Source of the DNA: Sneathiella aquimaris
GTDB taxonomy: Bacteria > Pseudomonadota > Alphaproteobacteria > Sneathiellales > Sneathiellaceae
NCBI RefSeq assembly: GCF_026409565.1
Contig: NZ_CP112881.1
Coordinates: 3,293,501 to 3,357,500 of the forward strand
Reading direction: 5' to 3'
Length of the DNA: 64,000 nt
The notes below the pieces were generated by a model, which did no database searches, had not been told where the DNA came from, and worked only from the letters and a program-made list of their open reading frames with translations. Shown piece by piece: positions 52,676-61,710 of the stretch. The first letter of the stretch is position 1. Each line of letters begins with the position of its first letter. The position numbers and the translations under genes are program-made.

Positions 52676-53551
52676 CTAGACGCCTTCGGTTCTCATTTTC
52701 TGCTGCCGTTCGAATTCGATGGGCGACAACATCCCGTTTCTTACGTGTTTGCGTTTTGGATTGTAGAACATCTCGATGTAGTTGAATACATCCTGTCTGG
52801 CATCCTCTCTGGTTTTGTAGGTTTTGCGTCGTATCCGTTCACGCTTGAGCAGATTAAAGAAACTCTCTACGACGGCATTGTCGTAACAGTTCCCACGTCG
52901 GCTCATGGAGTGTTCCAAATTGTGAGCCTTAAGAAAGGAAGTCCAATCAATACTGGTAAACTGGGAACCCTGATCGGAATGGATCAGGATCTTATTCGTT
53001 GGCTGCCTTCGCCATATAGCCATAAGCAGCGCTTGTAGCACCATATCTGTCGTTTGCCTGCTTTGCAGTGACCAACCGACAACACGGCGGGAGTACAGAT
53101 CAATCACAACAGCCAGATAAGCAAACCCTTCTTGTGTCTTGATATAGGTGATGTCCGTCACCCAGATCCTGTCAGGGGCCGCTACATCAAACTGTCGGTT
53201 CAGCCTGTTGTCGACATTCAGCGAAGGTTTACCACCGTAACTGACGGGACGTCTTTTGTATCCGACCTGCGCCTTGATGCCCGCCAGTCTCGCCAGACGT
53301 GCGACACGGTTCGGACAAGATGTTTCTCCCTGATCGAGAAGATCATCATGAAGCTTGCGATACCCGTACACCTTGCCACTTGCTTGCCATGCATTGCGGA
53401 TAAGTTCCGTCTGACGAGCGCCCTCTTTAGCCCGGCGGCTCAGCGGGTTCTTAAGCCAAGCATAGAAACCGCTGGGATGGATGCGGAGGCAGCGACACAT
53501 TGTCCGCACCGGAAACAACGGACGATGATCGGCGATGAACGCGTATCTCAT
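52676..53551 (-). CDS. IS3-family transposase OrfB (DDE catalytic part)
   Basis: A 291-residue frame with the DDE transposase core: WVTDITYIKTQEGFAYLAVV (first Asp), HSDQGSQFTS (second Asp) and AVVESFFNLLKRE (Glu). It ends near residue 291 with EFERQQKMRTEGV, shortly before the left inverted repeat. It overlaps orfA by 4 bases (ATGA). Its frame stays open upstream of the ATG to the A7 run at 53581-53587, so the active enzyme is probably an OrfA-OrfB fusion made by a -1 frameshift. Confidence 0.92.
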   Translation of the reverse strand: MRYAFIADHRPLFPVRTMCRCLRIHPSGFYAWLKNPLSRRAKEGARQTELIRNAWQASGKVYGYRKLHDDLLDQGETSCPNRVARLARLAGIKAQVGYKRRPVSYGGKPSLNVDNRLNRQFDVAAPDRIWVTDITYIKTQEGFAYLAVVIDLYSRRVVGWSLQSRQTTDMVLQALLMAIWRRQPTNKILIHSDQGSQFTSIDWTSFLKAHNLEHSMSRRGNCYDNAVVESFFNLLKRERIRRKTYKTREDARQDVFNYIEMFYNPKRKHVRNGMLSPIEFERQQKMRTEGV

Positions 53552-53814
53552 TTTACATCCTTGGCGAAATACGCGGTGGCTTTTTTTAGGATGTCACGCT
53601 CCTCAGTCACTCTGGACAGTTCCCGCTTCAAGCGCAAGATCTCGTCATCCTTGTTGTCCCTGCCGGAGGACGACGCAAACTTCTTCCTCCAAGCGTATAG
53701 TGAATGCTGGCTCACACCCAACCGACGCGAAACCTCCGCAACTGGATAGCCCCTTTCGGTGATCTGTGCCACCGCATCTCGTTTGAAATCATCACTGAAA
53801 TTAGTTTTAGCCAT
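53548..53814 (-). CDS. IS3-family transposase OrfA (DNA-binding part)
   Basis: An 88-residue helix-turn-helix protein that binds the IS ends: FKRDAVAQITERGYPVAEVS, RRLGVSQHSLYAWRKKF, then a leucine-zipper-like helix ending ILKKATAYFAKDVK. It overlaps orfB by 4 bases. The codons CTA AAA AAA GCC near its end form the A7 slippery site for a -1 frameshift into OrfB. Confidence 0.9.
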   Translation of the reverse strand: MAKTNFSDDFKRDAVAQITERGYPVAEVSRRLGVSQHSLYAWRKKFASSSGRDNKDDEILRLKRELSRVTEERDILKKATAYFAKDVK

Positions 53815-53870
53815 AATAGCCTCCTCCCCTCAAATTTAGGTTAGAAAGTGTCTACATATCTAGGGGCTAT

Positions 53871-55640
53871 TCAAGATGACCTAATCATCAAATGCGTTAT
53901 TTTAATGTCTCGGTACTGCAGCTTCCGAATCTCCTCATCCAATTTCTTAAGCATATATCCACGGCCATACCGACCTGACATGCCCTCCTCGCCATGCCCC
54001 TGCAGGGCGTCCATGATCTCTTTACTGACACTGCTCTCACGGCAAGCATCTTCAAAATTATGCCGGAAACTGTGAAATACTTCTTTGCTTGATTTCTTAA
54101 TACCAAGCGATTCCAATAGCCTTCTAAAATGCCTTGAGTATGGAGTTGAATAATAGCCGTCCGACCCCATCTTTAACTCAGGGAACAACCTATCTTCCCC
54201 CTGACTTCTCCTCAACTTAACCAAATCCAACAACCCAATTTTGATCAAGTCTTGATGAATAGGAATATCTCTTCTAGAAGTACTAGTCTTAAGCCGCTGG
54301 TCTTCCTCAGCATTGGTGAGGTGGAAGTAATTAATACCATCCGCTTCTCGTATATCGTTGAGGCGTAGCTGAATAATTTCTCCTGATCGCGCTCCAGTAT
54401 ACAATGCAATCAACGGCACCCAAAAGCGACCATGATCTTTTGGAATATGATTGCCTTTTATGCCCCAATGTCTCGCAGATTTACAGCCAGTATAAAGAGG
54501 GCTGGAGAAGATCGCTTTAAGCTCATCCATAGTGAAGGGGTCGCGTTCATCCCTCGCCTTAACTCTGATTTTGATCTTCATTCCTTTAAACGGATTGCTG
54601 AGATTTTCATCATAATTGACGGCTGCCCATCCCCAGAACGCCCCAACAAACCCCATCAACTTGTTAATATTCTTGTCCGACATTGGAGTAAGATTAAGCG
54701 CAGCGGCCCGTTCAGCTGCATCTGAGATTTTTAGCCCCCTCAGTTCGTCTTTCTTATTCCAATTCGCGGGAAGCCTCATGAGCAAGTTCTTGAATTGTCG
54801 TGCATCTGCCTTCCCATACTGATCAATGGGTTTATCTCCAATCACAGAAATAAAGTGGTCCATCCAAACACGGTGCTCTCTCTCAGTTTTCTCGACCCAG
54901 TTTCTGACAGACTTCTCTGCAATCCATTCCTCTTTTGCCTCAGATAGAAGCTTCCCGTCTGAATGTTTGGCGCTACTGCTTACATCGGATTGGACAGGAC
55001 TTGGTGTTTCAACAATCTCACCAGTATTTCTCTGCCGTCTGACTTCGTTTGCTTTTAACAAGACCTCTTGAAGCGTATGGGCAAGTTTCCGCCAACTTTG
55101 AGAACCCTCAGATAACTTGAGGGAAATTTCTGGATAGGAGAGAACGCTTCGCACCATATGGTGATCGTCTTCATCGACAATTCGTTGTGCATACTTATGC
55201 CGCAGAATTGCATTTACCTCATCGACTTCATCAATATAATCACCAAAGTCAGGTAGCTCCTCCTCCTCAGCAGGGACAACAACTAGAGGCAAATCACGCA
55301 CTCTGTATTCTCCAAACCCCTCCAATCTTGTCTCCTCGTCCGCCTGCACGAGCTGCTGGAAATACGTATCAGCAATGAACCCGATCTGCTCGTCGGATAG
55401 ATGCTCCAAAGGAGGTTCCCGATCCTTCACAAGTCGCAACCGATGTTCATCGAATTTTCGATCAACGCCCGCTGCTGCCACGCGAACCTTTTTCAGTGCC
55501 TCCTGATAGTCGGAGGTTCCCAGTGAGAAGGTTTCTTCAGATTTAGGGTATGTCGCCTTGATATCTTGAGGGATGGCTGCGCGGTGGTAATACCGGTTGC
55601 CACGAAGGATTAGTCTGGGATGTTTGGGCATGTCTTCCAT
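53871..55640 (-). CDS. Tyrosine recombinase (integrase), C-terminus altered by IS insertion
   Basis: A 589-residue phage-type integrase with an N-terminal DUF6538 domain (HPRLILRGNRYYHRAAIP), a core-binding region, and the catalytic core at about 370-565. The conserved residues are visible: Arg418 (ALYTGARSGEI), His523 and Arg526 (HSFRHNF), His549 (QGHGEEG) and the nucleophile Tyr558 (RYG). Its start is 85 bases from the 3' end of tRNA-Thr, the usual place for an element integrated in a tRNA gene. The last codons run into the IS: the stop is the TGA of the IS inverted repeat. Rejoining the ends shows the original probably ended in Gly-Asp after RSS, so only two residues were lost and the enzyme may still work. 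An alternative start codon, M4, is possible. Confidence 0.9.
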   Translation of the reverse strand: MEDMPKHPRLILRGNRYYHRAAIPQDIKATYPKSEETFSLGTSDYQEALKKVRVAAAGVDRKFDEHRLRLVKDREPPLEHLSDEQIGFIADTYFQQLVQADEETRLEGFGEYRVRDLPLVVVPAEEEELPDFGDYIDEVDEVNAILRHKYAQRIVDEDDHHMVRSVLSYPEISLKLSEGSQSWRKLAHTLQEVLLKANEVRRQRNTGEIVETPSPVQSDVSSSAKHSDGKLLSEAKEEWIAEKSVRNWVEKTEREHRVWMDHFISVIGDKPIDQYGKADARQFKNLLMRLPANWNKKDELRGLKISDAAERAAALNLTPMSDKNINKLMGFVGAFWGWAAVNYDENLSNPFKGMKIKIRVKARDERDPFTMDELKAIFSSPLYTGCKSARHWGIKGNHIPKDHGRFWVPLIALYTGARSGEIIQLRLNDIREADGINYFHLTNAEEDQRLKTSTSRRDIPIHQDLIKIGLLDLVKLRRSQGEDRLFPELKMGSDGYYSTPYSRHFRRLLESLGIKKSSKEVFHSFRHNFEDACRESSVSKEIMDALQGHGEEGMSGRYGRGYMLKKLDEEIRKLQYRDIKITHLMIRSS

Positions 55641-55724
55641 CGCTCCGCTGTAACAGTCCGATGGAACAATGCAATTTCAAATGCCTTACAAATCAGTAAG
55701 TTATTGATTTTATTATGGGGAAAC

Positions 55725-55799
<75 letters not shown>

Positions 55800-56024
55800 G
55801 AAATCGGTAGGAACTGCGCGGAATATATAAGGTTTTATGACCTTGTCAAAGAGTTTGTGAAAAATCTCAATTCATTGGAAATTCCGTCTGATCGGGAATA
55901 GCGTGCGAAGAACCTCTCTGCCCAAATTCGCCTCATGGAACGGCCGCCCCTTTGCCCGTGATCCGGTGCCTTCATCCCCTGTTACCCCGAAGCCGACAAG
56001 TAAACTCCGTCTCAGGCAGGTCCG

Positions 56025-56588
56025 TCAAATTCGGGTTTGAGTATGCCGGAAAAGCAGGACCGCCGTCAGGATGAAGAGGAGAAGTAATGTCATACTTGCC
56101 GCGCCCCAACCTGCGGCGATCGTCTCTGCCAGTTGAACACCCAGAAAATATCCGCAGCCCACCAGAATGCTGGCCCACAGCAATGCCGACGCAGCGTTCA
56201 GCATCGTAAACTGAAACCAGGGCATCGGGGTCAGACCCACCGGTAGCGCCCCGATCGTGCGCATTCCTTTAGGATAACGGTACATGAATATATATGTGAC
56301 ACCATATCGGTCAATCAGGCGTCTCGTGGCCTCCATTGGTTTTGAAAGTTTTGGAAACCGCGTGACCAACCCCTCCCCATATTTTCGCGCCACGGCAAAG
56401 CGAAGCTCATCACCAAGATATCCGCCCAGAAAGGCTGCGCCACCGATCAGGTAGGGATCAAGGGCCGCTTGGGGCGCCAGCGCCGCCGCTAAAAAGGGCA
56501 GCGCACCGCTTTTTAACGCGCAATATGAAAAAACCATCCCATAGACCAGCGCTTCGTTCATCTCCAGCCATGTTAAAATCTGCTGCAT
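56025..56588 (-). CDS. DedA/VTT-family membrane protein
   Basis: A 187-residue inner membrane protein with about four to five hydrophobic segments. GGAAFLGGYLGDELRFAVARKYG and the arginine motif FMYRYPKGMRTIGALPVGLTPM, with MPWFQFTMLNAASALLWAS, are typical of the DedA/SNARE-associated Golgi (VTT) family, whose bacterial members act in lipid carrier flipping. An upstream in-frame ATG at 56705 would add 39 basic residues; the start at 56588 (MQQILTWLEMNE) matches family starts better, but its ribosome binding site is weak. Confidence 0.82.
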   Translation of the reverse strand: MQQILTWLEMNEALVYGMVFSYCALKSGALPFLAAALAPQAALDPYLIGGAAFLGGYLGDELRFAVARKYGEGLVTRFPKLSKPMEATRRLIDRYGVTYIFMYRYPKGMRTIGALPVGLTPMPWFQFTMLNAASALLWASILVGCGYFLGVQLAETIAAGWGAASMTLLLLFILTAVLLFRHTQTRI

Positions 56589-56837
56589 CCTGCAATTTTC
56601 CAACCGAACATCAGGGTGTCTCCTTATTACGAGACGCGGCGTGGTTTGGATCTGTTTTGGCCGCCGGCCTCGATGAAATACGGCTCTCCTGTTGCGTAAT
56701 GGCAAGTTTCTTCATCCGAGGCATTGGCGTTCGCTTGTCGCTCGCCTATAGTGAGTGGAGTAACAATGTATCGTGCCCCCTAACGGGCTTGCCTTTCCGA
56801 TCGTTGTTCAGGAGAGTCAGGCCATAAAGCGAGTGAT

Positions 56838-57245
56838 ATGGCAGACCAGTCTCTATCAATTTACGCCGCTATTACCGATTTGTTAGTGGCTATTCAGGAA
56901 AATAAGCTTCGCTATAAGGCGCTGAGCCAACCCGTTCAGCAGGAAATTGCCTTTCACATCGAACAGGCTGACCTTTCAAACAAAACAATCGACATTTCAG
57001 GTTTGTCTGTTGCAACCAATCATTCTCGCAACACGATTAAAAAACAGCTGAATGCCTTGATCGAGGCGGAATATGTATCCATGATTGTCGACCCGAATGA
57101 CAGCCGGCGCAAAATTCTAAAATCAACACAAAAATTACGGGAAGAACTTGAAAATTTTGCCAAAAGCCTGTCCCCCACCATCACCAAGGCAAGCTATCAA
57201 ATTCAAAATACTGCGTGGTCCACGCCTGTCCAAAAATCAGAATAA
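56838..57245 (+). CDS. MarR-like winged-helix regulator
   Basis: A 135-residue protein with a MarR-type fold: IDISGLSVATNHSRNTIKKQLNALIE is the recognition region, followed by the wing EAEYVSMIVDPNDSRRKI. The first helices (SLSIYAAITDLLVAIQENKL) form the dimer interface. No ligand motif is recognised. The gene lies between the DedA-like gene and a PAS-type gene, with intergenic gaps on both sides, so it is transcribed alone. Target unknown. Confidence 0.7.
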   Translation: MADQSLSIYAAITDLLVAIQENKLRYKALSQPVQQEIAFHIEQADLSNKTIDISGLSVATNHSRNTIKKQLNALIEAEYVSMIVDPNDSRRKILKSTQKLREELENFAKSLSPTITKASYQIQNTAWSTPVQKSE

Positions 57246-57584
57246 TCGCATTTATGCTCAGTTTTGATCACAATAGTTCTTGCAACCGGGCTTCTAATCC
57301 ATCAACATTCTAAAATAGAAATGGGCGCACGGCTACTCTCCTTATTCGGGCGATTATCGTATTTTTACGGTTCGGAATAATGCCGCCACAAACGAGTACA
57401 TTGCAATATTCTAAATTATTCAATGGGTTAAGAGAGAAGCGAACAGATTCCCAAGAAGAGTAAATATTATTTTTTGCCGAATAGGTATGTCATGACCGCC
57501 TCTCTAATTACTGGTGGAACTGTCCTGACTACTGTTAATGGCGGACCTTTGCGCCAACGGTTTTGATTACTGGAAAGATGATAG
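57246..57584. other. Intergenic region before the PAS-type gene
   Basis: AT-rich DNA with no credible gene or strong repeat. It must hold the promoter of the gene that starts at 57585. GGAAAGATGATAG before that start is its ribosome binding site. Confidence 0.4.
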
Positions 57585-58301
57585 ATGCCACTCGATCCGT
57601 TACATACCCGCACCTGGCAGGACGAAAGCAGTCGCATTGAAGAGCACCAATTCACGACGGAAAGTGCCTCATTGATTTCCCCGGATATGGACACGCTTAT
57701 CAAGCATCTTTACCAAATCGGCGAACTGACGACCATTGATGACATCAATTCCGTCGAAAATCTGCGCTGCGGTTTCCCAAATATCCTTTTTCACCGCATT
57801 GATGTGAAAGACAACAACCCTTTGCACTACAAGGTTCTGGAATACGACCCTAAGACCCGCATGGATAATTTCCAGGATCACACGGGACTGGTCCTTGGAC
57901 AGTGGGAAAACGAAATCGCCAAGGAAGCAATAATTCTCGCGTATTCAGCAACAGTGATGACCGGATTGCCCCGTCTCGCCCTAACCACCAAGAGCACGCC
58001 GCGGAACAGTCGGAGCTACCTCCATCTGACTTGGCCTTTGCGCGAGAACGGCCAGATCACTCAGATTCTCGTTGCCGCAGTTTACGATAATCTCCTGATC
58101 CCGGCGAGCAAGGGCGATAACGTCATCAAGACCCGTCCAGACAAAATAGGCTTTTCGTCGATCATTGGTCGGGGGAAAAAACTCCGTTCCATCAAAACAC
58201 AGGGCCGAATGGCTATGCCCGTAAACCCTGAATGTAAATCCATTTCCATGCAGATCCGCAAGGTTATGGCTGACGGTGAAATCAATGCCCTGGTCAATTG
58301 A
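57585..58301 (+). CDS. PAS-type protein (PAS_5-like), possible extended C-terminus
   Basis: A 238-residue protein. Residues up to about 165 look like a PAS_5 domain: ISPDMDTLIKHLYQIGELTT, LRCGFPNILFHRI, then the typical end RSYLHLTWPLRENGQITQIL. Such small PAS proteins are common in Alphaproteobacteria and sense small ligands; the signal is unknown. From about residue 166 the sequence no longer looks domain-like (KGDNVIKTRPDKIGFSS and so on) and it overlaps the opposite gene by 321 bases. The real stop may have been lost, giving a run-on tail, or both genes may simply overlap. Confidence 0.65.
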   Translation: MPLDPLHTRTWQDESSRIEEHQFTTESASLISPDMDTLIKHLYQIGELTTIDDINSVENLRCGFPNILFHRIDVKDNNPLHYKVLEYDPKTRMDNFQDHTGLVLGQWENEIAKEAIILAYSATVMTGLPRLALTTKSTPRNSRSYLHLTWPLRENGQITQILVAAVYDNLLIPASKGDNVIKTRPDKIGFSSIIGRGKKLRSIKTQGRMAMPVNPECKSISMQIRKVMADGEINALVN

Positions 58302-58721
58302 AATTAATGACACCAAACGCGGCAAGACCCATGAAAGGCCTTCTTTGCGATGACTTTTTTTAACACAGAGCCCTCCCCGATACAGGATGGATCCGCCCAT
58401 GCGAAACCCCTTGGGAAGCGCAAGTGTCAGGCGATCGTGGCGCGGATGATCAGCCCAGACTTTTCCGGTAGCCATCATCTCGACGAAGTCAGGGGTATCA
58501 AAGCGACGGGCGGCAATGACGGCAACGACCTCCCGTTCGGCGGACGTAACTTCAATCCAATAACTGTTGGATTGATCGCACTGCATAGGATCAAAAGTAG
58601 GCATAACCACCTGATGGTCAGGGTCAAGCTGCTGACGGGTTTCCGCCCATCGGCTCATATCAAAACGGACAGCATAACTGTATCCGGCCTGATTTAGAAC
58701 TGAGACCAGCGGGCGCAGCAT
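57981..58721 (-). CDS. Unknown protein, GNAT-like features, overlapping the PAS-type gene
   Basis: A frame of up to 295 residues (start as far as 58868), shown here from the ATG at 58721 (MLRPLVSVLNQAGYSYAVRF), about 246 residues. It contains a beta-rich stretch and GGLCVKKSHRKEGLSWVLPRLVSLIS, which resembles the acetyl-CoA-binding region of GNAT acyltransferases, but no family is firmly recognised. The C-terminus (YGHSHSALCFDGTEFFP) reads like real protein. The last 321 bases lie opposite the PAS-type gene. The start is uncertain; no ATG with a good ribosome binding site is seen. A GTAGGAG sequence near 58790 may mark a non-ATG start. Confidence 0.6.
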   Translation of the reverse strand: MLRPLVSVLNQAGYSYAVRFDMSRWAETRQQLDPDHQVVMPTFDPMQCDQSNSYWIEVTSAEREVVAVIAARRFDTPDFVEMMATGKVWADHPRHDRLTLALPKGFRMGGSILYRGGLCVKKSHRKEGLSWVLPRLVSLISIDQGIDFTVSHNLADLHGNGFTFRVYGHSHSALCFDGTEFFPPTNDRRKAYFVWTGLDDVIALARRDQEIIVNCGNENLSDLAVLAQRPSQMEVAPTVPRRALGG

Positions 58722-58935
58722 TGAAATGAGATTGCCTGATTTAATAAGGTCACGACTATAAGTTGAGTGAAATATATTAATTTCTCCTACATTAATTTGT
58801 TCGAATATGAATGATAGGGGAAGACAGCCCCTCTTGCCATCTGAAGCAAGGTTGCAACGAGGTCGCAAACGACAGAAAACTGTCGTTTCGTTGGACAGAG
58901 ACTTGAAAAAAGCAGCTATTGAGAGAGGATTTATT

Positions 58936-59334
58936 ATGTCTAAAGTAGCAAAACGTGTCGGAGACCATGTGGGTGAACGTATCAGAACAAGACGGACCCA
59001 ATTGGGCCTGACCCAACTTCAGTTGGCTGAGGCATTGGATATTTCCTATCAGCAGGTTCAGAAATATGAAACCGGCGCAAACCGCATTTCTGCGGGGCGT
59101 CTGTATGAGCTTTCCGTCAAACTTCAAGTGGAAGTTTCCTATTTCTTCGGGGATCTGCAAATTCAGGAAAGCACGCCCCCAATGGAGCATGGCGGAAAAG
59201 GCCGTGCAACGATCGAGCTAGTGCGAAATTATAACGAAATATCAGACCCTTCCGTCCGGGCGTCAGTAAACAGTCTTATTCGAGCCCTCTCTGACCCCAA
59301 CACTTCTGAAATGCTGACCAGGGAGGCGATTTAA
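58936..59334 (+). CDS. XRE-family DNA-binding regulator
   Basis: A 132-residue protein with a classic helix-turn-helix near the N-terminus: RIRTRRTQLGLTQLQLAEAL, DISYQQVQKYETGANRISAG, RLYELSVKLQVEVSYFFGDL. This is the compact regulator type widespread in Alphaproteobacteria. The C-terminal 55 residues are helical and without a known domain. ATG 58936 is chosen because GAGAGGA lies 9 bases before it and the motif start is normal; an in-frame extension to 58807 would overlap the divergent unknown gene. Target unknown. Confidence 0.85.
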   Translation: MSKVAKRVGDHVGERIRTRRTQLGLTQLQLAEALDISYQQVQKYETGANRISAGRLYELSVKLQVEVSYFFGDLQIQESTPPMEHGGKGRATIELVRNYNEISDPSVRASVNSLIRALSDPNTSEMLTREAI

Positions 59335-59439
59335 GACGCCATTATCCCAATTTGATGAAACCTATCATCTCTCTTGTTGTCAATGTCCTGATTTAGCGAT
59401 ACTGAAGGGCATTGACTGAAGCAGAGAAGACAGAGACAG

Positions 59440-59610
59440 ATGACTGACAATCAGGATAAATCGTCCCAAAAACAAAAATTGAAAGATGAAAAAGCCGACC
59501 GCCTTGCGGGTGCCTTGCGGGAAAATTTGCGAAAACGCAAATCCTTGCAAAGAGGACGTGGAGAACAGGCGCCGGACGCAATCAAGAACAAAAATAAACT
59601 CATCGATTAA
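59440..59610 (+). CDS. Small basic protein (56 residues)
   Basis: A 56-residue protein beginning MTDNQDKSS with a very basic, helical body (ENLRKRKSLQRGRG). Short basic proteins with an ALRENLRKRK pattern are found near murA in many Alphaproteobacteria, which supports reality. The sequence context has a GACAGAGACAG run before the ATG but no strong Shine-Dalgarno. Possibly a nucleic-acid-binding protein (inference). It lies between the XRE regulator gene and dcd, same strand. Confidence 0.65.
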   Translation: MTDNQDKSSQKQKLKDEKADRLAGALRENLRKRKSLQRGRGEQAPDAIKNKNKLID

Positions 59611-59705
59611 CATTTCGCCCTAAACAGGCACGGTTATGCCTTGGCCCGTGCTCGAGTTATCTATAAGATGACCCAAATTTCGCACTATTTCTGGAGAAAA
59701 GCTTA

Positions 59706-60260
59706 ATGTCCATCCTGTCAGATAAATGGATCCGGTCTGCCGCACAAAATCAGAGAATGATCGAGCCATTTGTAGAAAGTCAGAAACGGGAAGATATGAT
59801 TTCCTATGGTCTGTCTTCTTATGGATATGACGCCCGCGTTTCCGATGAATTTAAAATATTCACAAATATTGATTCTGCGACAGTAGATCCAAAAGCGTTT
59901 TCCAATGACAGCTTCGTCGACCGGAAAACAGATGTTTGTGTTATTCCGCCCAATTCATTTGTTTTGGCGCGAACTGTTGAATATTTCCGCATCCCGCGTG
60001 ATGTGCTGGTTATCTGCCTTGGAAAATCAACCTATGCCCGGTGCGGTATTATCGTCAATGTAACGCCGCTTGAACCCGAATGGGAAGGGCATGTGACACT
60101 GGAATTTTCCAACACGACACCTTTGCCTGCAAAAATTTATGCCAACGAGGGTGCGTGCCAGTTCCTGTTCCTGAAAGGAAACGAGCCATGCGAAGTGTCG
60201 TACAAAGATCGCGCTGGCAAATATATGGGCCAGGAAGGTGTGACACTTCCGCGGCTTTAA
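59706..60260 (+). CDS. dcd: dCTP deaminase
   Basis: A 184-residue enzyme that converts dCTP to dUTP in pyrimidine deoxynucleotide synthesis. [12 protein letters not shown] near the N-terminus and [20 protein letters not shown] then [15 protein letters not shown] are the family's nucleotide-binding and catalytic region; the Glu of EGHVTLE acts as the general base. It ends [10 protein letters not shown], as in the E. coli enzyme. CTGGAGAAAAGC precedes the ATG. It starts the conserved dcd-murA-DUF2948 neighbourhood. Confidence 0.93.
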   Translation: MSILSDKWIRSAAQNQRMIEPFVESQKREDMISYGLSSYGYDARVSDEFKIFTNIDSATVDPKAFSNDSFVDRKTDVCVIPPNSFVLARTVEYFRIPRDVLVICLGKSTYARCGIIVNVTPLEPEWEGHVTLEFSNTTPLPAKIYANEGACQFLFLKGNEPCEVSYKDRAGKYMGQEGVTLPRL

Positions 60261-60395
60261 ACGCCCTAAGCTCGACATAATTGATCGGCATAAGGACTTA
60301 TAATCGAGGGGCGTGGTTTTCCAGGCTCCTTTTGCAATTCTAATAGACAAAAATGGTGCCTGCTCTTTGACAGGCAACCTGGATTGAAAACAAGT

Positions 60396-61685
60396 ATGGA
60401 CAGTATTCGTATTCGCGGCGGGAAGCCCTTAAACGGTAAAATCGAGATTAGCGGCGCAAAAAACGCAGCCTTGCCCTTAATGGTCGCGTCCTTGTTAACG
60501 GAAGAAACTGTAACGCTCAGTAATTTACCCCATGTTGCAGACATCTCGACACTGATCAACCTGCTGTGCCAGCATGGCGCACAAGCCCACTTGAACGGTG
60601 AAAACGGGAACAGCAATGGCCGCGCTATTTCGCTTACTGCCAAAACAATCACAAGTACAGAAGCCCCATATGACATCGTTCGCAAAATGCGTGCTGGCGC
60701 CTTGGTTTTGGGTCCGTTGCTGGCTCGGATCGGCAAAGCAAAAGTCTCTCTTCCGGGCGGCTGTGCCATTGGAACCCGCCCTATGAACCTGCATCTTGAT
60801 GGATTGGAAGCAATGGGCGCGACAATCGACATTGTCGGCGGCTATATGGTTGCGGAGGCACCCAACGGATTGAAAGGTGCCGAAATCAGATTTGATACGG
60901 TATCGGTCGGCGCAACAGAAGATCTGTTAATGGCGGCCTGCCTTGCCGATGGGGTCACCCTCCTTCAAAATGCTGCGAAAGAGCCTGAAATTACCGATCT
61001 GATTCGCCTTCTGAAAGCAATGGGCGCCGAGATTGAAGGCGAAGGGACAAGCAATCTGACCATTACCGGTAAAAAATCCCTGCATGGTGCACGGTATTCC
61101 GTAATGCCAGACCGCATCGAAACAGGCACTTACGCTATTGCGGCTGCGATCACGGGCGGACGAATTGAACTCACCAATACCGATGCAGACCTGATTAGCT
61201 CAGTCCTTGAAATTCTTGAAGCCGCAGGTGCGGATATTCAGATCACAGAAGAGGGTCTGATTGTATCTCGTGACCCAAAAGACCCGATCAGGGGTGTTGA
61301 TATCATGACGCAACCCTATCCGGGCTATCCAACAGATATGCAGGCCCAGATCATGGCATTAATGACCGTGTCAGACGGCGCGTCCATGATCACAGAAACC
61401 ATTTTTGAGAACCGCTTTATGCATGTTCCTGAGCTTACCCGTCTAGGGGCGAACATCACCGTTCATGGACATTCGGCGCTTGTGCGGGGCGTGAAAGAAC
61501 TTGTCGGAGCCCAGGTAATGGCGACCGATTTGCGCGCGTCTGTTTCATTGGTTCTGGCTGGCTTGGCAGCGGCCGGGGAAACCATTATTAATCGGGTTTA
61601 TCACCTCGACCGTGGATACGAGCGACTGGAAGAAAAATTAGCCGCTTGCGGCGCTGATATCGTAAGGTTACAAGCGGAACTATAG
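60396..61685 (+). CDS. murA: UDP-N-acetylglucosamine 1-carboxyvinyltransferase MurA
   Basis: A 429-residue enzyme for the first committed step of peptidoglycan synthesis: it adds enolpyruvate to UDP-GlcNAc. Lys22-Asn23 (GAKNAALP) and the catalytic Cys123 ([10 protein letters not shown]) are both visible, so the protein is fosfomycin-sensitive in type. [19 protein letters not shown] near the C-terminus is the conserved DLRA signature. ATG 60396 ([12 protein letters not shown]) is the family start, chosen over an ATG at 60384. Cytoplasmic. Confidence 0.95.
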   Translation: MDSIRIRGGKPLNGKIEISGAKNAALPLMVASLLTEETVTLSNLPHVADISTLINLLCQHGAQAHLNGENGNSNGRAISLTAKTITSTEAPYDIVRKMRAGALVLGPLLARIGKAKVSLPGGCAIGTRPMNLHLDGLEAMGATIDIVGGYMVAEAPNGLKGAEIRFDTVSVGATEDLLMAACLADGVTLLQNAAKEPEITDLIRLLKAMGAEIEGEGTSNLTITGKKSLHGARYSVMPDRIETGTYAIAAAITGGRIELTNTDADLISSVLEILEAAGADIQITEEGLIVSRDPKDPIRGVDIMTQPYPGYPTDMQAQIMALMTVSDGASMITETIFENRFMHVPELTRLGANITVHGHSALVRGVKELVGAQVMATDLRASVSLVLAGLAAAGETIINRVYHLDRGYERLEEKLAACGADIVRLQAEL

Positions 61686-61710
61686 TCACAAGACAGGTCA
61701 GGATAAAAGA

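Larger units (their letters stand above)
52658..53873 (-). mobile_element. Complete IS3-family insertion sequence (1,216 bp)
   Basis: The ends carry imperfect inverted repeats of about 30 bp that begin TGAATAGCCCCTAG on both sides, with the terminal TG...CA typical of IS3 elements. The element is flanked by a direct 3-bp repeat, AGA at 52655-52657 and AGA at 53874-53876, which is its target duplication. Inside are the two overlapping transposase frames. Removing the element and one AGA joins the end of the integrase gene to the sequence before it. Confidence 0.93.

Noticed and set aside
57467-57703. 78-codon minus-strand frame before the PAS-type gene
   Set aside because: Overlaps the start of the PAS-type gene, no domain, no ribosome binding site; a shadow frame.
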